This document shows, piece by piece, positions 32,566-36,634 of a stretch of 36,634 bases of DNA (position 1 is the stretch's first letter; each line of letters opens with the position of its first letter). The notes below the pieces were generated by a model, which was not told the origin of the DNA, searched no databases, and saw only the letters and a list, made by a program, of their open reading frames with translations. The position numbers were made by a program, and so were the translations under genes. This stretch comes from Alphaproteobacteria bacterium (lineage in GTDB: Bacteria; Pseudomonadota; Alphaproteobacteria; Rs-D84), in assembly GCA_017534945.1 (NCBI GenBank), contig JAFXVB010000028.1, positions 1 through 36,634 on the forward strand. The letters run 5' to 3'.

Positions 32566-33495
32566 ATGAATATCAAAGGAAATCTTATAAATACGAATAA
32601 ACCACGCGACAGTATTGTTGTTGCGGATTCTGGTACGGATGGTGTTGTAAAAATGCCAAATACAACCCGTCCGGCGTATATATCAAATTGGTTAAACAAA
32701 CAACGTCATGCGCGAACAGTTGTTAATTTTATATACGGCAATGAACACCGGTGTGGCGGCTATTTTGTACCGAAAATTAAAGAAATTGGTAATTCTATTA
32801 AACATCCATATGTTCTTGAACAGCGGGCGCCGGGTTATGCATTGACCAAAGATTTTTTTGATTCTTTATCACCAAATGCCCAGGACAAGATTTATCAAAG
32901 TTTGGCCAACTTTGTTTATGATATGAATCATTGTCGTCCGGTTTTAACATTGCAACAAAAATTATCAATGCCAAACGAATCCGGATTTGATTTTAATGAT
33001 GTGTTAAAAGGTGTGGAATCATATCTTGATGAAAAAGAAATTGCACAAATTAATAACGCATATAATTTCTTTGAATCACACCCGGAACTTACATCTTCGG
33101 TTGTGTTTTTTCATGGTGATATGAACGAAAATAATATTTTTTATGATGTATCAACCGACACTGTGTCTTTTCTTGATTTTGCAGAGGCCACATACGAAAC
33201 GATTGAATATATTTTTAATCATGATTTAATAAAATTGCCATGGTTGGATACTGATAAATTATTAAAGATATATCAAAAAATATCTATAAACGATAATGTT
33301 CGTATTAAATCTCATCCGGCAATGATTGGTTTATACGATGCTTTGCGTGCATTTAGATGGACGGGCGAATCCATGATTGCAAATGCAAACGCGGCAAAAA
33401 TGTATGAAAATATTTTACATGAAAATGTCAAAAAGGTGACAAACGCATATGGCGCGGTTGTTGCCATGTTCCGTCAAAATATACAAACTTTATAG
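32566..33495 (+). CDS. Aminoglycoside-phosphotransferase (APH)-fold kinase-like protein
   Basis: 309 aa from the ATG at 32566; the longer open frame upstream overlaps the promoter. The catalytic loop is visible as VVFFHGDMNENNIFYDVSTD (HGDxxxxN) and the metal-binding segment as VSFLDFAEATYE (DF replaces DFG/DxD). The N-terminal lobe (NFIYGNEHRC, YVLEQRAPGYAL) is diverged, with a Glu-Gln-Arg hinge-like strand. APH-fold proteins include choline and homoserine kinases as well as antibiotic kinases, and nothing indicates resistance here. It converges with tsaD and overlaps its end by 6 nt. Confidence 0.83.
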   Translation: MNIKGNLINTNKPRDSIVVADSGTDGVVKMPNTTRPAYISNWLNKQRHARTVVNFIYGNEHRCGGYFVPKIKEIGNSIKHPYVLEQRAPGYALTKDFFDSLSPNAQDKIYQSLANFVYDMNHCRPVLTLQQKLSMPNESGFDFNDVLKGVESYLDEKEIAQINNAYNFFESHPELTSSVVFFHGDMNENNIFYDVSTDTVSFLDFAEATYETIEYIFNHDLIKLPWLDTDKLLKIYQKISINDNVRIKSHPAMIGLYDALRAFRWTGESMIANANAAKMYENILHENVKKVTNAYGAVVAMFRQNIQTL

Positions 33496-34617
33496 TTCTG
33501 TAAGCGGCCAACGGGGGCGGGGTGCAATGGGTTCTTGAACAATATTCCCAATGCGCCAATTTTCAATACCGGCCCACGCAATCATTGCGCCGTTATCTGT
33601 GCATAAATTCATTGGTGGTGCCGCAAAAATCATATTTTTTGTTGTGGCCAATTTTTCCATTGCTGCGCGTATTGCACTGTTTTTCGCAACGCCACCCGCA
33701 ACAACTAAAGTTTTTGGTTTAACCTGTTTTACAATTTCTGTGTCCATTGCGTGATTTAATCGATTGATAATACAATCAACGACCGCCGATTGAAAAGACG
33801 CACAAAAATCATTTATAAATTCATCGTTGACCTGTTCTGTATTTTTATCCAGCATAATGCGTGCCGCAGTTTTTATACCACTGAACGAAAAATCACAGTT
33901 TGGTTTATCACACAATGGGCGCGGAAAGTGAAAACGTTTTGGATTTCCCATTTGTGCGCGTTTATCAACAATTGGGCCACCTGGATATCCCAATCCCAAC
34001 ATTTTTGAAACTTTATCAAATGCTTCGCCGGCACTATCGTCAATTGTTTGACCAATCAATTCGTATTTTCCAACACCGCGTACCAATAAAATCTGGCAAT
34101 GTCCACCCGATGCCAACATCAAAAGGTAAGGGAAATCCACAGATGCACCTTTGCCAGTCCCATTTGCCGCTGTTGCAGACAAACGCGGTACCAATGCGTG
34201 TCCTTCCAAATGATTTACTGCAACAAGTGGTTTGCCCGTTGATTGTGCAATACCAGTTGCAGCCATCCAGCCGACCAAAACCCCGCCAATCAATCCGGGT
34301 CCCGCTGTTGCTGCAATAACATCAATGTCATCAATGTTTTTGCCTGCCGCATCAAGCGTTTGTTTTACAACTGTATCAATCGCCAAAATATGTGCGCGTG
34401 CCGCTAATTCAGGCACCACACCACCGTATTTTTGATGTTCCGGAATTTGAGAATAAACGATATGCGCCAACACATTACGATTTGAATCCACAATCGCCGC
34501 CGATGTTTCATCACACGAAGATTCAATACCTAAACACAAAACAGGTTTGCCCGCCGCGTGTGTATTGCTCTGCATGGTGCCCATATCCATTTTAATAATA
34601 GTGTTGTTATCTGTCAT
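33490..34617 (-). CDS. tsaD: tRNA N6-adenosine threonylcarbamoyltransferase
   Basis: Transfers threonylcarbamoyl to A37 of ANN-reading tRNAs, making t6A together with TsaB, TsaC and TsaE. Motifs: LGIESSCDETSAAIV, the metal site VNHLEGHALVPRL, PYLLMLASGGHCQILLVRG, DDSAGEAFDKVSKMLGLGYP, NCDFSFSGIKTAAR, LVVAGGVAKNSAIR and LCTDNGAMIAWAG. The start at 34617 gives about 26 extra N-terminal residues compared with common homologues; internal Met codons (12th, 15th) could be used instead. It overlaps the DUF1460 gene by 11 nt. MtaB, encoded at 13154-14377, acts on its product. Confidence 0.97.
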   Translation of the reverse strand: MTDNNTIIKMDMGTMQSNTHAAGKPVLCLGIESSCDETSAAIVDSNRNVLAHIVYSQIPEHQKYGGVVPELAARAHILAIDTVVKQTLDAAGKNIDDIDVIAATAGPGLIGGVLVGWMAATGIAQSTGKPLVAVNHLEGHALVPRLSATAANGTGKGASVDFPYLLMLASGGHCQILLVRGVGKYELIGQTIDDSAGEAFDKVSKMLGLGYPGGPIVDKRAQMGNPKRFHFPRPLCDKPNCDFSFSGIKTAARIMLDKNTEQVNDEFINDFCASFQSAVVDCIINRLNHAMDTEIVKQVKPKTLVVAGGVAKNSAIRAAMEKLATTKNMIFAAPPMNLCTDNGAMIAWAGIENWRIGNIVQEPIAPRPRWPLTEL

Positions 34618-35311
34618 TTTTTATTTCCAGTAATGTTATACCAAGATTATTTTTATTTTTCATAAGTTTACTAATATATTCTTGAAAATCAACATCTATA
34701 ACGCGCTTTTCTTTACGCGATGCATGCCGCAGAATTCCGTTTGGTAATAAAAATCCCATATGGCGCACCGCCAAATCTGTGCCGATTTTTTTACGGATTT
34801 TTTCGCTGTCGATAATGAACAGAACAACCACAGGTTTTGATACTTTTATATCATGCACATTTGCATATGGGATATATTCCATATTTATATTACGTGGCAC
34901 AAAATTTGTATCAATATTATGAAGTGTTTTAAACCATTTTGCCTTATCTATTGTGATATTGCGTGTGGTGGTTGCCGCATATTGATTGCTTACATTTTCT
35001 ACAAAGTTTGAATTATTTTCTAACCAATCTGTTTCAATAAAGTGATTACGATTTACAAAATCTGGATTTCCATCACGATACCTAATTTTATTCAGTTTAT
35101 TGATATTGCCGCCCGATAAAGATGTTTCAACAAATGTCACGCAATCAAAGGCGTCAAACCGAATTAATGGGTCGAAATCTGGGGCTTTTTCTTCGCCCAA
35201 TGGATTATCTTTATAATGCGCGCCTAAAAAATTCGCACCAATATCATCGTATGAATTATGACCAGAACAACCAACCAATACAAAAATAACAGGTAATATC
35301 AGCCGGCGCAT
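34607..35311 (-). CDS. DUF1460 lipoprotein, amidase-like
   Basis: 234 aa from the ATG at 35311, chosen because it gives a lipoprotein signal (RRLILPVIFVLVGC, lipobox LVGC). DUF1460 proteins have an NlpC/P60-type fold and are predicted N-acetylmuramoyl-L-alanine amidases. The hallmark catalytic Cys is in RFDAFDCVTFVETSLSGG, followed by KIRYRDGNPDF and RNHFIETDWLENN. A later HMGFLLPNGILRHAS holds candidate catalytic His residues. It probably acts on peptidoglycan from the outer membrane. Gene order is DUF2155, small membrane protein, this gene, tsaD, with gaps of 13 and 1 nt and an 11-nt overlap. Confidence 0.87.
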   Translation of the reverse strand: MRRLILPVIFVLVGCSGHNSYDDIGANFLGAHYKDNPLGEEKAPDFDPLIRFDAFDCVTFVETSLSGGNINKLNKIRYRDGNPDFVNRNHFIETDWLENNSNFVENVSNQYAATTTRNITIDKAKWFKTLHNIDTNFVPRNINMEYIPYANVHDIKVSKPVVVLFIIDSEKIRKKIGTDLAVRHMGFLLPNGILRHASRKEKRVIDVDFQEYISKLMKNKNNLGITLLEIKNDR

Positions 35312-35312
35312 T

Positions 35313-35633
35313 TTAATTGTTTTCCCGTAACTGAATACCCATATTGCATAATTTAACAGCATCACGTACGGCAAATTCGCCAGAATCATTGAAAGTTGAC
35401 ATTTTATCAACGCATCCCACAATTAATTCTGTGTTTTGCGTGCTGTCTGTTAAAAGTTGAACAGTTGCAGTTTTGCGTTCAATTGAACTTTCTGTCCATT
35501 TTTGCAAATCTGCATTTTCCAAACTTGCTGACCTGTATTGCAACATAAAGAACAAAGGAATCACAACAATCAAAACGGCAATACCAATAATCAACTTAAA
35601 ATTTTTCTTTAAATAATCAATAATTTTATCCAT
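35313..35633 (-). CDS. Small membrane protein (106 aa) in the DUF2155-tsaD operon
   Basis: Unrecognised. The start at 35633 is preferred for the GGAGGGGG just before it. After a short basic N terminus (IDYLKKNFK) comes one membrane helix at about 13-31 (LIIGIAVLIVVIPLFFMLQY). The outer part of about 70 residues has two Cys (LIVGCVDK and AVKLCNMG) that could form a disulphide. Its gene lies between two envelope protein genes, so a periplasmic role is likely, but no function is visible. Confidence 0.8.
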   Translation of the reverse strand: MDKIIDYLKKNFKLIIGIAVLIVVIPLFFMLQYRSASLENADLQKWTESSIERKTATVQLLTDSTQNTELIVGCVDKMSTFNDSGEFAVRDAVKLCNMGIQLRENN

Positions 35634-35646
35634 TTCCCCCTCCATT

Positions 35647-36000
35647 TTATTCACAATTTACCAACCAAACATCCCAATCCGGATTTTGCAATGGGTTTTT
35701 ACCCGGTTCATTTCTATTCATCCATCCGCCAAAAATTTGTTTTTGTTCGTTTATTTCTATAAAAGCGAAATAGTTTTCAGCATCAAAAGGATCGGATTGC
35801 ATACATTTGCGTGCCACAATATTCAACTTTTCAAATTCAACAGAATGTCCAACCGGAACGCGCACAACATGTACTTTGCCGGCCGCCTTGTTTAACACGC
35901 GTAAAACCGCAGTATTGTGTTCAATATATGCATGCGATGCACATGTGAAACCAAATACCGCAACAACAAAAATTGCCAAAAACCTTGCTAAACATTTCAT
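35647..36000 (-). CDS. DUF2155 periplasmic protein
   Basis: 117 aa with a signal peptide (LARFLAIFVVAVFGFTCASHA). The DUF2155 pattern is present: VLRVLNKAAGKVHVVRVPVG, the NIVARKCMQSDP segment, FAFIEINEQ, FGGWMNRNEPGKNPLQNP and a DVWLVNC end. The two conserved Cys can pair. This family is widespread in Alphaproteobacteria and its function is unknown. The ATG lies at the predicted transcription start with no ribosome binding site, so the message is probably leaderless. It heads the operon that runs to tsaD. Confidence 0.88.
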   Translation of the reverse strand: MKCLARFLAIFVVAVFGFTCASHAYIEHNTAVLRVLNKAAGKVHVVRVPVGHSVEFEKLNIVARKCMQSDPFDAENYFAFIEINEQKQIFGGWMNRNEPGKNPLQNPDWDVWLVNCE

Positions 36001-36007
36001 ATAACAT

Positions 36008-36036
36008 ATATTACAAATTGATTAAATACATGTCAA
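36008..36036 (-). promoter_or_regulatory. Promoter of the DUF2155-tsaD operon predicting a leaderless mRNA
   Basis: On the minus strand: TTGACA (36031-36036), an exact 17-bp spacer and TAATAT (36008-36013). The ATG begins 7 nt after the -10. Confidence 0.7.
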
Positions 36037-36060
36037 ATTATTAAATTAAAAATACAAACA

Positions 36061-36090
36061 AAAAAAGAACCGCGTAAAATACGCGGCCCC
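36061..36090 (-). terminator. Terminator of the trmD-rplS transcript
   Basis: Stem CCGCGTA / TACGCGG with a 3-nt loop. On the minus strand it is followed by TTCTTTTTTT. Confidence 0.85.
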
Positions 36091-36112
36091 TTTTTTATAT
36101 TCAAAAAACGAA

Positions 36113-36502
36113 TTATTTTGCAGATTTTTCTGCACTTGTTGCAGCCAAATCTTCAACGATACGCGCCTTTTTACCAGACAATTTGCGTAAAAAGAACAAC
36201 TTTGCACGGCGAACACGACCGATACGAATTTTTTCAATTTTTTCAATTGCTGGTGAATAAAGTGGAAACTTGCGTTCAACGCCAACACCATAAGATTCAC
36301 GACGCACAGTGAAAGAAGCATTGTTGCCATTTCCACCATCACGTGCGATAACGACGCCTTCAAACATTTGGATACGGAATTTATCGCCGTCTTTAATTTT
36401 TACATGAACCTTTACAGTATCGCCGGCTTTGAAATTAGGAATAACGTTGTTTCCCTTTAATTTAGCGACCTGGGCTTCTTCGATTTTTTTTAATATGCTC
36501 AT
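36113..36502 (-). CDS. rplS: 50S ribosomal protein L19
   Basis: 129 aa. The L19 pattern is complete: [75 protein letters not shown] and [14 protein letters not shown], with a short Ala/Ser/Lys tail. L19 sits at the 30S-50S interface. The ATG overlaps the trmD stop as ATGA, the usual trmD-rplS arrangement, so translation is coupled. AAAGGAAA precedes the start. Confidence 0.98.
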   Translation of the reverse strand: MSILKKIEEAQVAKLKGNNVIPNFKAGDTVKVHVKIKDGDKFRIQMFEGVVIARDGGNGNNASFTVRRESYGVGVERKFPLYSPAIEKIEKIRIGRVRRAKLFFLRKLSGKKARIVEDLAATSAEKSAK

Positions 36503-36634
36503 TTTTTATTTTCCTTTATTAAGTCCGGACGACGCGCTTTTGTTATGTCGACCGATTGTTGTTTCCGCCACCGTTCAATATTCCCGTGGTGACCGGACAG
36601 CAGGACTTCTGGGACATTTCGTCCACGCCATACT
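36499..36634 (-). CDS. trmD: tRNA (guanine-N1)-methyltransferase TrmD (C-terminal end only)
   Basis: The frame enters from outside the window and ends at 36499. The last 44 codons include [20 protein letters not shown] and an RRPDLIKE end, the typical C terminus of TrmD, which methylates G37 of tRNAs. It shares ATGA with rplS. Confidence 0.93.
   Translation of the reverse strand, partial: VWRGRNVPEVLLSGHHGNIERWRKQQSVDITKARRPDLIKENKK

Noticed and set aside
32566..33495. Antibiotic-resistance kinase
   Set aside because: The APH fold is broad, the N-terminal lobe is not like known resistance enzymes, and codon use and context look native. It is kept as an APH-like kinase only.
1..36634. CRISPR array, prophage or IS transposase
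   Set aside because: No regularly spaced direct repeats, no cas genes, no phage structural genes, and no transposase or integrase frame were seen.

Overview
The window comes from an AT-rich alphaproteobacterium, probably a host-associated or otherwise reduced lineage. The evidence is TrcR (DUF1013) directly upstream of rpoD, a DUF2155 periplasmic protein, an alphaproteobacterial AddA-type helicase, compact intergenic spaces and many small proteins I cannot name. No species can be assigned from the sequence alone. Coding is dense on both strands. The window opens inside queA and closes inside trmD.

Layout. 1-3135 (+): a queuosine operon with queA (5' end outside), a 132-aa unknown, tgt and a 118-aa unknown. 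queA carries an in-frame DUF559 endonuclease-like cassette bounded by inverted repeats. 3205-4194 (+) encodes a membrane coiled-coil protein, facing alaS (-), whose product lacks the C-Ala domain. 6447-8205 (+) holds a small membrane protein, an HU-type protein behind a structured leader, and a Lys/Cys-rich membrane protein. 8256-11631 (-) is dacC-like, holB, tatD and smpB in transcription order. 11722-13107 (-) holds four tiny membrane proteins, at least two of them clear paralogues, with duplicated intergenic DNA. mtaB (-) then diverges from rpoZ (+), which is followed by tRNA-Ser(GGA) and about 570 bp of tRNA-like debris and repeats.

15503-20468 has a secreted flavodoxin-like protein, a SAM-methyltransferase-like protein (-), a divergent phosphate acyltransferase-like protein, trcR and rpoD. 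20492-23440 (+) looks accessory: a solitary copy of the palindrome that also borders the queA cassette, then a guanylate-kinase-like protein, a NADAR protein and a PcfJ-like protein with phage-type repeats. 23457-25373 (-) is a large membrane-anchored coiled-coil protein. 25465-30228 (+) is a DNA-repair block: addA split into helicase and nuclease genes, then recN. The rest is mostly minus strand: a small unknown, xseA, a Cys/His protein, tsaD, a DUF1460 lipoprotein, a small membrane protein, a DUF2155 protein, rplS and the end of trmD. An APH-like kinase gene is on the plus strand.

Two regulatory themes recur. Four minus-strand genes for unknown or poorly characterised proteins share a nearly identical TTGACA...TTGTATTAYAYT promoter. 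Four other genes have a -10 box 6-7 nt before the ATG, which predicts leaderless mRNAs. The strongest candidate for something undescribed is the queA cassette: an endonuclease-like domain between readable palindromes, 142 codons long, that leaves the host gene open, with a lone copy of its end sequence 20 kb away. No CRISPR array, phage structural gene or insertion-sequence transposase is visible.
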